Assembly (NCBI GenBank): GCA_934636825.1
Contig: CAKUBG010000009.1
Location: 20,098 to 84,097, forward strand
Length of the DNA stretch: 64,000 nucleotides
DNA from: an uncultured bacterium
GTDB lineage: Bacteria; Vulcanimicrobiota; Xenobia; Xenobiales; Xenobiaceae
Reading direction: 5' to 3'
The notes under the pieces were generated by a model. It was not told the origin of the DNA and searched no databases. It saw only the letters and a list, made by a program, of their open reading frames with translations. Shown here piece by piece: positions 36,203 to 45,402 of the stretch. The position numbers and the translations under genes were made by a program. Each line of letters opens with the position of its first letter. The first letter of the stretch is position 1.

Positions 36203-37582
36203 TCAATTAACTTCCTTCAATACAGATTCTCCTTGAGCGCTCAAAGCATCTAGTTTGAGAAGATAGCTGGCTGCTGTGCTCAAAGAATTTTCTATAGAAT
36301 GATCTAGATTGTTATACCAGAATCTGCCTGTTCGGCCCAAAAGTTCCAAATTCTCAAATTTAGAGCACTCTTTTTCTAAGCAATTTAACCTATCGATATA
36401 GTCTAAGCTATATATAGGGTAAGCATCTCTAATTTTTTCTAATCTTGTATCTAAAATTTTGAAACTTCTGTCTATAACTTTTACTTGCTCTAATTCTTTG
36501 AGTAAGCGAGAACTTTGTTTTTCTGGATCTGTCCACAAGTCGTCTTGGTAGCGGCAAGTGACTTCCAGACAGAGACCGCCTTTATGTGGCGGTACACAGT
36601 CAGGGCCAAAATAAGCTGGATTGGATAAACGTGAAAAAAGTAAATTTTTATCGCCGAAATAGCACCATTGTGAGTGTTGTAAAGGTTTTTTATTCAACAT
36701 CACGTTACATATCAGCTGAGAACGATAGTCCAAGCCGGTGGGAGTAAGTGATAATTTGGAGGCTAGTTCATTTATAGAAGCGCTCCAAGCAATTTGCTCA
36801 CATTCGAAGATCCCGCGTGGTGTAACTACTTTGTCTATTTTTTTGTGTCCGTTGTTCGTTGGAGTACAAGTAAGTGCGGTTACATCGCAATTGGTAATAA
36901 TCTCTCCACCCAATTTCTCAATTAATTTCCGGCAACTCTCCCAGAAAGCACATATGCCGCCTTGCTTAGGGTAAAGAAAATTGAGCTCGGCTTTTTTGGG
37001 TAAAAGCATGAGCTTAAAAATTTCAAATAAAGAGGCAGTATTGACATTGTCGTCGATAGTAGCTCTCTCTAGGCCGATCTTAGCCCAATTTCTGTGAGTT
37101 CGTTCGGTGGAAATGCCCACAAATTTTTCTGTATAGTCTTTGAAAAAGGTTCTATAAAGAGTTTGTCCGTAGCGACAAAGTACATAATCTTTGAAAGACT
37201 GGCTGGGACGGCGACTGCGTCCGGTTCTTAAGAACATATCCAGTCCGGCCTGAATAGCAATATGCGGAGGCAATTTAGCTATAGTGGCTAAACGGAGAGG
37301 CCAATCATGGTATCGGCCCATAAAATAAACTTGAGAGAAGCGTTGAATCTCTGTAAATTGATCTTGGTGGACTTCTTTGAGAAAGCGATTTACTTTGGGA
37401 TTGTGCGAGTAGAAACGGTGTGGACCTATATCAAAAGTCCATTCTCCGTAGTGAAAGCTGCGCGACAAACCTCCTACCTTGTTCTCTCGCTCCAATACGG
37501 TTACGGGCAACCCGGCTTTGCAAAGATAATAAGCCAAAGTCAGGCCGGCTGCTCCTCCGCCGACAATTACATAGCGCTTCAC
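36203..37582 (-). CDS. FAD-dependent amine oxidase/UDP-galactopyranose mutase-like protein
   Basis: Flavoprotein of 459 residues. The FAD-binding motif is VIVGGGAAGLTLAYYL followed by an acidic residue in VTVLERE and the GG doublet in KVGGLSRSF; the GPHRFYSHN segment is shared with protoporphyrinogen oxidase-like and UDP-galactopyranose mutase-like enzymes found in glycan clusters. GTG 37582 is preferred because AGGTGG sits five bases upstream; a GTG three codons earlier is possible. It is the first gene of the six-gene minus-strand cluster, though a 183-base gap separates it from the aminotransferase. Whether it oxidises, desaturates or isomerises its substrate is unknown. Confidence 0.82.
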   Translation of the reverse strand: MKRYVIVGGGAAGLTLAYYLCKAGLPVTVLERENKVGGLSRSFHYGEWTFDIGPHRFYSHNPKVNRFLKEVHQDQFTEIQRFSQVYFMGRYHDWPLRLATIAKLPPHIAIQAGLDMFLRTGRSRRPSQSFKDYVLCRYGQTLYRTFFKDYTEKFVGISTERTHRNWAKIGLERATIDDNVNTASLFEIFKLMLLPKKAELNFLYPKQGGICAFWESCRKLIEKLGGEIITNCDVTALTCTPTNNGHKKIDKVVTPRGIFECEQIAWSASINELASKLSLTPTGLDYRSQLICNVMLNKKPLQHSQWCYFGDKNLLFSRLSNPAYFGPDCVPPHKGGLCLEVTCRYQDDLWTDPEKQSSRLLKELEQVKVIDRSFKILDTRLEKIRDAYPIYSLDYIDRLNCLEKECSKFENLELLGRTGRFWYNNLDHSIENSLSTAASYLLKLDALSAQGESVLKEVN

Positions 37583-38226
37583 AGAAACCACCTAAAAAAT
37601 AAATTATCCGGGCGTCAGAATAAGGTTGCGCCATGTCGGTAAAATACAGCGTGCATCTCCGATAGGTGAGTGTGTTTATAGCCTCTTACTTCCATTCCTC
37701 AGCCAAGGCGGGGGAGGTTCTTCTTGAATATAGGCCTAACCTGCTATTTTTCGGGGATTTGAGCCATTTTTCAACTATAAAAAATATTATAAAATTTTAA
37801 CATTACGCCATAATTTAAAAATAAAAAAATATTTTTTCGGCTTGGTCTCAATAAGTAAAATGCTGTCTTATATACAGTGTATGTTTTGGCCAAACAAGGC
37901 GTTATGTCTCATTTCTGACCCTGCTGAATGTCAAGAATTTTATCGCATATATACAATATGGTGTTGAGAAAATACTATATATGGTATTTTTCTGCAGGAA
38001 AAAAGTGCCCCTAAGTCGCATATACTTCATTAAGGTTGAATTGACGAAATCGGCTGTGGTAGTTAGTATCAGAGAAGATGCGGAGTAGGGTGCGGTACTT
38101 GTTGGGACGGTTCGAGCCGTGTGTGGTTAGTTTTCTTTGTCGGTCGAGAAAATTAGTAGTTCCGAGGGCGCCGAAGCAGACAATGCTCATATAAATAAGA
38201 TCTGGAGGCGGAGATCTTTGAAGAGT
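37583..38226. other. divergent intergenic region and leader of the division cluster
   Basis: Very AT-rich from 37740 to 38000, with an AAAATAC/GTATTTT hairpin at 37969-37990. From 38041 on the composition changes: promoter, then a leader containing ACGG/CCGT (38107-38120) and AGATCT/AGATCT (38198-38217) hairpins, the second presenting GGAGGCGG in its loop. mraZ, which often opens this cluster, is not here. Confidence 0.4.
38041..38069 (+). promoter_or_regulatory. sigma-70 promoter of the division/cell-wall cluster
   Basis: TTGACG at 38041-38046, 17-base spacer, TAGTAT at 38064-38069. It would give a leader of about 375 bases before rsmH. Confidence 0.6.
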
Positions 38227-38427
38227 ATGGCTGGTAACAATATAGTAGCGGGAATTGTATATCCTATAAGAGCTCAGCTCAGTCTTAACGATTGGCAGCG
38301 GGTGAGTGCGGATAAGGTGGCAAAAGATATTTCCGGAATAGATAGATATACAACAATAAGACTGGCTTCACGATCTACTTTGTCTGCGTCTTTAAAAAAC
38401 ACTAACGGCAAGTTGAAAAAAATATAA
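38227..38427 (+). CDS. small hypothetical protein in the dcw leader
   Basis: A frame of 66 codons beginning MAGNNIVAGIVYP and ending with a Lys-rich segment. It lies between the cluster promoter and rsmH, 25 bases before the latter, in the position mraZ often takes, but shows no MraZ motif. GGAGG is 17 bases from the ATG, too far for normal initiation, unless GAAGAG serves. The frame is open further upstream to a TTG at 38137. It may be a real small gene, or non-coding leader. Confidence 0.3.
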   Translation: MAGNNIVAGIVYPIRAQLSLNDWQRVSADKVAKDISGIDRYTTIRLASRSTLSASLKNTNGKLKKI

Positions 38428-38452
38428 GGGTTTTACGTTCGGCATAATATCA

Positions 38453-39442
38453 ATGAGCGAGTATCATGTTCCTGTTCTTTTGCATGAAGTTCTAGATTTT
38501 CTAAAAATTGAGCGCGGCGGCACGTATTTGGATGCAACTTTAGGAGGCGGTGGCCATACTTTGGCTATTTTGCAAGAATTGCGTCGGTGCGGTGGTGGTC
38601 GCTTATTTTCTATAGATCAAGATCCTGAAGCTATAGCCGAGGCTACAAAAACCATAGAAGCGAGCGGAGTTTTGCAAGGAGAAGCGGGAAAGGAAATATC
38701 CTTCAAAATTTTGCGTGGCAATTTCTCCAATATGAAGGAACTGCTTGCTGAGGCTGGAATTTCTAGAGTAAACGGTATTCTTATGGATTTGGGGGTGTCT
38801 TCTCACCAACTCGATGCGCCTTGGCGTGGTTTCTCTTTCAGATATGACGGAAATTTAGATATGAGAATGTCAGATTCTGAAGACATGGCCAGTGCTGCCG
38901 ATTTGGTCAATAGTGCGTCTTACGAAGACTTATATCGAATAATAAGCGATTATGGAGAAGAACGCTTCGCCGGGAGGATAGCCAGAGCTATCGTTGCCGA
39001 GCGATCACTAAAGCCTATAGCTACTACCTTCGAGCTAGCCAACCTTATCTCTCATGTTGTCCCCACTCCAAGAGCTTCCTCACACGGTAAAGGTAAAGCC
39101 ATCCATCCAGCCACTCGAACTTTTCAAGCTTTACGTATTGCGGTAAATGACGAACTGACTGTCTTAGAAAAAGGCGTGCATGCTGCTATTGGGCTGCTTG
39201 ACGCTGGCGGGCGTATCGCTGTAATCAGCTATCACTCTTTAGAAGATCGTATCGTCAAGACGGCTATAAAACAATGCTTGGGACGTTGTACTTGTCCTCC
39301 TCTGGCTCCTATCTGTACTTGTGGCGCCAAAGCTACTCTCAAAGAACTCACAAAACGTCCGGTAGTCCCAAGCGATGAAGAATTAGAATTAAATCCTCGC
39401 TCTCGTTCGGCTAAGTTGCGGGTAGCCGAATGTTTGCAATGA
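38453..39442 (+). CDS. rsmH: 16S rRNA (cytosine-1402-N4)-methyltransferase
   Basis: Methylates N4 of C1402 in the decoding centre of 16S rRNA, using SAM. HVPVLLHEVLDFL at the start, TLGGGGHT (SAM-binding glycine loop), GILMDLGVSSHQLD, the GFSFRYDGNLDMRM segment and ISYHSLEDRIVK are all hallmarks. Four Cys near residues 275-290 (CLGRCTCPP, CTCGA) are common in the family. Length 329 is normal. First recognisable gene of the dcw cluster; the ribosome-binding site is weak. Confidence 0.96.
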   Translation: MSEYHVPVLLHEVLDFLKIERGGTYLDATLGGGGHTLAILQELRRCGGGRLFSIDQDPEAIAEATKTIEASGVLQGEAGKEISFKILRGNFSNMKELLAEAGISRVNGILMDLGVSSHQLDAPWRGFSFRYDGNLDMRMSDSEDMASAADLVNSASYEDLYRIISDYGEERFAGRIARAIVAERSLKPIATTFELANLISHVVPTPRASSHGKGKAIHPATRTFQALRIAVNDELTVLEKGVHAAIGLLDAGGRIAVISYHSLEDRIVKTAIKQCLGRCTCPPLAPICTCGAKATLKELTKRPVVPSDEELELNPRSRSAKLRVAECLQ

Positions 39443-39527
39443 GAGGCAATTTATGCTTTCAGAAGTTGTCTCTAGGTAAGAAGATTAGCTATTTTACCGC
39501 AAGTTTTTCTGTGGTGGAGGAAAACAA

Positions 39528-40004
39528 ATGTCTCAGTTTAGTGTGCGTCCTGCTATAAGTATGGGCAGGTTGCCTGAATGGACTAGACAGATCCGGAGGC
39601 GGGCAGTGCGTTCAACAGAGGGATTGGGTACTATTTCAGCTCAAGCTAAAGCCGAGATCCCCAAGTTGGCTACCGTTCCTAAAGTGTGGTGCTTTTGTGT
39701 TTCGGCGATATTGCTATCGTTTTTGTTTCTAGTTACTTTGCAATACGCCGGCATCGTGGAAGTTCAATACGAATTAAATAGAGCCCAATACAAGTTGTCC
39801 TGTCTGGAAAAGCAAAAGGTTGAAGCCGATTTGCAAGTGGAACAATTGTCCTCTTTGAAGCGAATTTCCGAGCAAGCGCTTAAGTTAGGAATGGAATATC
39901 CTTCTACCGACGGTGTGCAAGTAGTGCGTGTTTCTGTTGCCGACAATGGCAAAGTAAATGTCGCTTACGTACCTTCGACAAGTTCTGCCGACTATAGGCC
40001 GTAA
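39528..40004 (+). CDS. ftsL: FtsL-like cell-division protein
   Basis: Bitopic membrane protein of 158 residues. The first 63 residues are basic and cytoplasmic, one transmembrane helix follows at about 64-85 (FCVSAILLSFLFLVTLQYAG), then a periplasmic coiled coil (ELNRAQYKLSCLEKQKVEADL) and a short end. Sequence conservation in FtsL is poor; the call rests on this topology and its place between rsmH and ftsI. It would bind FtsB and FtsQ in the divisome. The cytoplasmic tail is longer than usual. GGAGG is well placed before the ATG. Confidence 0.8.
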   Translation: MSQFSVRPAISMGRLPEWTRQIRRRAVRSTEGLGTISAQAKAEIPKLATVPKVWCFCVSAILLSFLFLVTLQYAGIVEVQYELNRAQYKLSCLEKQKVEADLQVEQLSSLKRISEQALKLGMEYPSTDGVQVVRVSVADNGKVNVAYVPSTSSADYRP

Positions 40005-40084
40005 GCGGAACGCAAAGCATGTGTCGTCGCGAAGGGGCGTACAGGGGGGGGCTCTCCGGTAAGCCTTCAGAATTTTAGGTTGAG

Positions 40085-40116
40085 ATCTGCGCGGTTCTTT
40101 GCGCGGATATTTTTTT
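40085..40116 (+). terminator. possible internal terminator between ftsL and ftsI
   Basis: ATCTGCGC (40085-40092) pairs with GCGCGGAT (40101-40108), followed by seven or more T. It may attenuate expression of the downstream genes, which implies another promoter near 40130-40240 that I could not identify with confidence. Confidence 0.6.
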
Positions 40117-40240
40117 GCAGTGTTGCCAATGGGAATGGAGAGTTTCGGAGGGCCATTTTACACTTTACTTAGTGCTGGGGCTTGGTGCGATCCGAAAACT
40201 GGAAAATTACTTCCTTTTCAGGGGCAAAGCAGTTTAAAGT

Positions 40241-42118
40241 ATGGACAAACTTTGGAAAGAAACCTTTAAACAAAGAGCTATATTAGTTTTTGTGCTGTTG
40301 CTGGTGTTTCTAAGCATAGTTATGTTTAGACAACTCTGGCTTCAGTGTTTTAATGACAGCTTTTATAAATACGAGGCCCAAAAGAAACAAAGTCAGTTGA
40401 AACAAATGGTGGGCACCAAACGTGGGCTTAGAGGCGACATACTCGATCGTAACCATCAGGCCTTGGCCACCAGTAGCGATCGCCGCTCTATCAATAGTCA
40501 TCCCTACCAGATTAAAGATCCTGCTCAAGTGAGCGCTTGGTTGGCTCCTATTTTGAAAATGGACCAGAGTAAGCTTTATTCCATTTTGAGCAGTGGTGAA
40601 ACCTTTGTAAATTTGAAGTACAAAGCGCCCGATGACATGTGTGACGCCGTTAACAAGCTTTACAGGGAAAAACAACCCGAAGACGACCCTGATGACGAAA
40701 CTAAAAATCCTTTGTACGGTATCGAGGTAGCTAGAGAAAACTCCGGCCATCGTTTCTATCCCAAAGGGCGTTTGGCTTCGCACATTTTAGGCATTGTCAA
40801 TCGCGACGAGGAGGGAGTGGAAGGAACTGAGCTCTTCTTTGATCGTGAGCTTACTCCCAAAGCTTTCAATACGGCTGAAGAAATGGATGTAGCCGGTAAT
40901 ACTATTCCCGGAGCTCCTTCGAGTACGCTAAAAAAGAACAAAGATTTTGATCAAAACTCTCTCAATGGTAGCAGTATCGTTCTTACCATAGATGAGCGTA
41001 TTCAGTTTATCGTTGAAGAAGAACTTAAAAGAACGGTAGAGCAATTCCATGCTTTCGGTGGATCGATAGTAGTACTTGACGCCAAAAGTGCCGATATTTT
41101 AGCCATGGCCACCTATCCTGATTTCGATCCGGCTACCTACTACAAGTTCCCTCAAGAGCGTTGGCGTAACAGAGCCGTCTGTGATGTTTACGAACCAGGA
41201 TCTATTTTTAAGGTATTGTCGGCCGGTGTAGCTATCAATAATGGATACAGGGCTAGCTCTCAATTCTATTGCCCTGGGCGTCTTTATATAGAAGGCGATG
41301 TAGTCAATAATGCCGACGACGGACTTTATTCTAAAGGATATGAGACTATAGCTGATATCGTAGCTTACTCTTTCAATACCGGAACAGCTTCTTTCGCTTT
41401 GGAATTAGGCAAGAAAAAAATGGGCGAAGGTTTGGATAAATTCGGTATTGGCCATGTTACAGGTACGGAAGTTCTGGGCGAATCTTGTGGTCTTTTTGAT
41501 GACTGGCGAGATTGGGGACGCTTTAGATTAGCCAATATTTCTTTTGGACAGGGAGTTGCTATTACGCCTTTGCAATTAGCTTCCGCTGTGCAAGCTATTG
41601 CCAATGACGGTGTACGTATGAAACCTCACTTGGTAAAAGAGATTATCACTTCTGAAGGTAAAGTCGTTCACGAGTATATGCGCAAAGAGGCCGATGAGGA
41701 TAGAGAAGGAGCCTACAAAGAAGTTATTCACTCACTGAAACCGGAAGTTTTGAGTAAGCCCATGACTAAAAGTGGAGCCCGGGAGATGCGTGAAGTCATG
41801 GCCGGAGTTATCAGTCACGGCACCGGTTCCAGAGCCAGAGTGCCTGGCTACAAAGTTGGAGGCAAGACCGGAACAGCTCAGGTTGCCGGTGAGCACGGCT
41901 ATATGGAGGGACAATACACTGCTGGTTTTGTAGGCATAGCTCCTATAGATAATCCGGAAATTGTGGCCGTCGTGAAGATTGAAAGGCCCGGGCCTATCTA
42001 TTATGGTGGCTTGGTGGCCGCTCCAGTTTTCAATAAAATTTGCACTAAAATTCTGCCTGTGTTGGGAGTACCTCCAACTCCAGGTTATAAACAACTGAAT
42101 CCGGAAACGGGTTTGTAA
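40241..42118 (+). CDS. ftsI: division transpeptidase FtsI (class B penicillin-binding protein)
   Basis: Cross-links septal peptidoglycan. One N-terminal transmembrane helix (about 13-30), then a PBP dimerisation domain (KRGLRGDILDRNHQAL near 60) and a transpeptidase domain with Ser321 in SIFK, SxN at 377 (SFN) and KTG at 542 (GGKTGTAQ). No PASTA domains. The 625-residue length fits FtsI rather than PBP2, and gene context confirms it. A TAA lies just before the ATG, which fixes the start; the ribosome-binding site is weak. Confidence 0.96.
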   Translation: MDKLWKETFKQRAILVFVLLLVFLSIVMFRQLWLQCFNDSFYKYEAQKKQSQLKQMVGTKRGLRGDILDRNHQALATSSDRRSINSHPYQIKDPAQVSAWLAPILKMDQSKLYSILSSGETFVNLKYKAPDDMCDAVNKLYREKQPEDDPDDETKNPLYGIEVARENSGHRFYPKGRLASHILGIVNRDEEGVEGTELFFDRELTPKAFNTAEEMDVAGNTIPGAPSSTLKKNKDFDQNSLNGSSIVLTIDERIQFIVEEELKRTVEQFHAFGGSIVVLDAKSADILAMATYPDFDPATYYKFPQERWRNRAVCDVYEPGSIFKVLSAGVAINNGYRASSQFYCPGRLYIEGDVVNNADDGLYSKGYETIADIVAYSFNTGTASFALELGKKKMGEGLDKFGIGHVTGTEVLGESCGLFDDWRDWGRFRLANISFGQGVAITPLQLASAVQAIANDGVRMKPHLVKEIITSEGKVVHEYMRKEADEDREGAYKEVIHSLKPEVLSKPMTKSGAREMREVMAGVISHGTGSRARVPGYKVGGKTGTAQVAGEHGYMEGQYTAGFVGIAPIDNPEIVAVVKIERPGPIYYGGLVAAPVFNKICTKILPVLGVPPTPGYKQLNPETGL

Positions 42119-42158
42119 AAGGTACGTTGAGTAAAGTGAGGAGAACTCGATAAAAGTT

Positions 42159-43760
42159 ATGGCAAGCATAGCTGAGTTAAGTCAACTGCTGAAACATGCT
42201 GAAGTTATAGGCGATCCTTGTGTGGAAGTTAGCGGCCTAAGTTGCGATTCTCGACAAGTAAAGCCCGGAGATCTTTTTGTTTGTGTTACCGGATTCCAAA
42301 GCGACGGTCACGTTTTTGCCGCCGACGCCGTAGCTAAGGGCGCCAAAGCTTTGGTAGTAGAGCATATTCCCGACAATGTCGTCGATTCTGGGGTTACTTT
42401 CATCAAAACCTCAAAGACCCGTCGGGCTTTAGCTATTTTAGCAGCCCACTTTTTTGGTAATCCAGCTCAAAAATTGCTCAATATTGGCATTACCGGCACT
42501 AATGGCAAAACTACCACTTCCTATCTGGTAGAAGCTGTGCTAAAAGCTGCCGGGTACGATCCTGGAATGTTGGGCACTATCGAAGCTCACGTGGCTGGAA
42601 GTGTTCAGAAGCTTTCCAATACTACTCCCGGCTCTTTCGATTTGCATAAAATATTCGCTCAAATGGTCGAAGCTGGACAAGATAGTGTTGTTATGGAAGT
42701 CTCTTCTCACGCTATTGCTTTAGATCGAGTTTATGGCATACCTTACGATATAGCTGTTTTTACCAATTTAACTCAGGATCATTTGGATTTCCATGGCACT
42801 ATGGAAAACTATTTCCAAGCCAAGGCGAAACTCTTCACTCGTCTGGGCGTTTATGGTGAAAGGGCGGTGGGCCCCTTTGCTGTGATCAATTTAGATGATC
42901 CTTACAGCGAACGTCTTATCGAACTTATCAAAGATAGAGTTCCGGTTATCACTTACGGAACTAGTCACAAGGCTGATGTGCGTGCTTTCAATGTTGTGGC
43001 CGGCCCCAGCGGTTTGAGTTTTACACTCGAAACCAGAGTCGGCGAGCGCGATGTCAATTTGCAATTGTCTGGTTTGTTTAATTTACACAACGCTTTAGCC
43101 GCCGCCGCCGTAGGTATGGCTTTGCGTATAGGCTTGGATTGTGTAGTTAAGGCTCTAGAATCGGTGACGGCGGTTCCTGGTCGCTTTCAGTTGGTGCGTA
43201 TGGGACAAAACTTCACCGTTATTGTTGATTATGCTCATACTCCCGACGGTTTGGAGCATTTACTTGACTCAGCCCGCTTAATTACTACTGGGCGCCTTTG
43301 CTTAGTCTTCGGTTGCGGAGGTGATCGTGACAAGGGCAAACGTCCAATTATGGGACGTTTGGCTGTGGAAAAAGCTGACAAAGTGTATATCACGACCGAC
43401 AATCCGCGCAGTGAGGCTCCTGAGAGCATTGTTAAACAAATATTGTCCGGCATCTCTACCGCCAACATGGAACATGTGGAAATTATTTACGATAGAGCTG
43501 AAGCTATAGAAAAAGCTATAAGTAATGCCAAACCCGGTGATACTGTCGTGATTGCCGGTAAAGGACATGAAACTTATCAAAAGTTTGGTGATCGCACTAT
43601 CCACTTTGACGATGTAGAGCAAGCTAAGAAGGCTTTAAGCAAGTCTGCTCTTCAATCTGGAGCTTTTGACAATTTGGCCGTCAGTCGTATTCGTATGCAA
43701 ACGGCTTGGAACCGTCGAGCCTTGGATCATAGTCGCTACGTTTTTGGCAGCGCTCTTTAA
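42159..43760 (+). CDS. murE: UDP-MurNAc-tripeptide synthetase MurE (DAP-adding)
   Basis: Adds the third residue to the peptidoglycan stem peptide in the cytoplasm. GTNGKTTT ATP loop, EVSSHAIALDR, NLTQDHLDFH, and the DNPRSEAP motif, which marks meso-diaminopimelate-adding enzymes (lysine-adding forms differ there). The body ends normally with GKGHETYQ; about 40 extra residues follow, ending GSAL, making 533 residues against a usual 480-500. The extension has no recognised motif. Ribosome-binding site is GAGGAG, rather far from the ATG. Confidence 0.96.
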   Translation: MASIAELSQLLKHAEVIGDPCVEVSGLSCDSRQVKPGDLFVCVTGFQSDGHVFAADAVAKGAKALVVEHIPDNVVDSGVTFIKTSKTRRALAILAAHFFGNPAQKLLNIGITGTNGKTTTSYLVEAVLKAAGYDPGMLGTIEAHVAGSVQKLSNTTPGSFDLHKIFAQMVEAGQDSVVMEVSSHAIALDRVYGIPYDIAVFTNLTQDHLDFHGTMENYFQAKAKLFTRLGVYGERAVGPFAVINLDDPYSERLIELIKDRVPVITYGTSHKADVRAFNVVAGPSGLSFTLETRVGERDVNLQLSGLFNLHNALAAAAVGMALRIGLDCVVKALESVTAVPGRFQLVRMGQNFTVIVDYAHTPDGLEHLLDSARLITTGRLCLVFGCGGDRDKGKRPIMGRLAVEKADKVYITTDNPRSEAPESIVKQILSGISTANMEHVEIIYDRAEAIEKAISNAKPGDTVVIAGKGHETYQKFGDRTIHFDDVEQAKKALSKSALQSGAFDNLAVSRIRMQTAWNRRALDHSRYVFGSAL

Positions 43761-43868
43761 TTTACACCTTCTTTAGGCAGTCCTCTCACCTTGAATCTTT
43801 TGCGTTCCGGATGGGGGGACTTTGTTGTACAGTTATCTTTTTAGAAACGGAACTTATCGATCTAGATT

Positions 43869-45359
43869 ATGGACAAAATTTGGCAAGCCGACGCTATGGC
43901 TCAGGTAATCAATGCTGAGCTTCCCCAAAATATTGCTGATGATTATTGTTTTACGGGGCTTTTTACTGACAGTAGACATCCTGTCGTGGGTGGATTGTTT
44001 GTACCTTTGTGTGGAGAGCGATTTAATGCTCATAAGTTTGTAGAGTTGGCTTTGCAAGGAGGCGCTGCTGCTTCTCTTTGGTCAAAACGTGAAGCCGGAG
44101 AAATAGAAGTGCCGACCGCTTATCAAGAGCGGATAATTTTTGTAGATTCTTGCTTGCAAGCTTACCTGTTACTTAGCGGTTATTATTTGCGCTGCTGTGG
44201 AGTGAAAGTTTTAGGCATAACTGGATCAGTGGGTAAAACTACCACTAAAGATTTTACTAAAGCTATTTTGAGCCAAAAATATAGCGTGGGAGCTACTGTC
44301 GCCAATCATAATAATGAAGTCGGCTTTGCCGAGACTTTACTTTCTTTAAACCAATACAGTCAATGGGCAGTAGTAGAAATGGGCATGCGAGCTCGCGGAG
44401 AAATTGAACGCCTGGCTAAAATTGCCCAACCCCAAGTTAGCATTATTACCACAATAGGCGAGTCTCACTTAGAACGTTTGGGCACTCGTCGAGAGATAGC
44501 TTTAGCTAAAGCCGAATTGTTAGACAATAGCTCGAAAGACGGCGTGGCTATTTTGCCTGCAGATTCCGATTTTTATGAACTTTTATGCGAGCATGCTCTA
44601 GGCAAGCGCATTTCTTTTGCTGTAGATAATACTGAGGCTGATTGGCATTTGCTAAAAACAGAAGAGAAGATACGTTTGGGCGAAAAATCGGCAAATTCTG
44701 TCATGCGACGCCTTATTTGGGGGCAAAAAGTGCGTTTTGCCTGTCCTGAAGGAGAAAAAGAACTTTTCTTGCCTGCGCCTGGTCGTCACAATTGCGCCAA
44801 CATGCTGGCTGCTTTAGCGGCATGTTATGAAGTGGGCGTCTCGGTAGAGGAAGCGGCTCAGGGCTTGGCTTCTTGTGCGCTTACGGGCAAGCGTTTGGAA
44901 ATGGAAATGGCTCCGGACGGCACTATTTTAATCGATGATTCTTATAATGCTGCTCCTAGTTCGGTAAAAGCTGCTTTGCAATTGCTGGCTAAATTGTCGG
45001 ATTTATCAGTGGAAGCGGATTCGACTGTAAATAGTTTCTCTCAGAAAAGGCAGCGTATAGCTATTTTGGGAGACATGTTGGAGTTGGGGGACAATGAACG
45101 GCAAATGCATGAAGAACTGGGAATCGTTTGTGCCAACTGTGGTATAGATTTGCTGATTGGTGTTGGCGAACTTAGTCGCTATACAGTACGCAAGGCGCAA
45201 GAGCATGGCTTAAAAGCTGTTTGGGCTGCCGACTATGAGCAAGCTGCAGAGAAATTGAAAGCTTTACGTCGTCCTGGTGATTATTTATTAGTAAAAGCTT
45301 CTCATTCGATCAATCTTTCTGCTTTAGCTCAAAAGGTTAGAGCCGATTATGTTGTATAA
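43869..45359 (+). CDS. murF: UDP-MurNAc-pentapeptide synthetase MurF
   Basis: Adds D-Ala-D-Ala to the UDP-MurNAc-tripeptide. GITGSVGKTTTKDF is the MurF form of the ATP loop; VEMGMRARGEIERL, GESHLERLG and DDSYNAAPSSVKAAL follow. Length 496 is slightly long because of inserts near 240-275 and 375. No ddl gene, which supplies its dipeptide substrate, is in the window. Confidence 0.96.
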   Translation: MDKIWQADAMAQVINAELPQNIADDYCFTGLFTDSRHPVVGGLFVPLCGERFNAHKFVELALQGGAAASLWSKREAGEIEVPTAYQERIIFVDSCLQAYLLLSGYYLRCCGVKVLGITGSVGKTTTKDFTKAILSQKYSVGATVANHNNEVGFAETLLSLNQYSQWAVVEMGMRARGEIERLAKIAQPQVSIITTIGESHLERLGTRREIALAKAELLDNSSKDGVAILPADSDFYELLCEHALGKRISFAVDNTEADWHLLKTEEKIRLGEKSANSVMRRLIWGQKVRFACPEGEKELFLPAPGRHNCANMLAALAACYEVGVSVEEAAQGLASCALTGKRLEMEMAPDGTILIDDSYNAAPSSVKAALQLLAKLSDLSVEADSTVNSFSQKRQRIAILGDMLELGDNERQMHEELGIVCANCGIDLLIGVGELSRYTVRKAQEHGLKAVWAADYEQAAEKLKALRRPGDYLLVKASHSINLSALAQKVRADYVV

Positions 45360-45402
45360 TTGGCAAGATTTTTGATTATAAAATTAAGAAAAGAGGCGCT
45401 TT

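Noticed and set aside
38100..38125. GGTTCGAGCC resembling a tRNA T-arm or a group II intron domain V fragment
   Set aside because: The stem does not pair in the tRNA register, there is no acceptor or anticodon arm, and no intron 3' partner is present; only a small hairpin remains.
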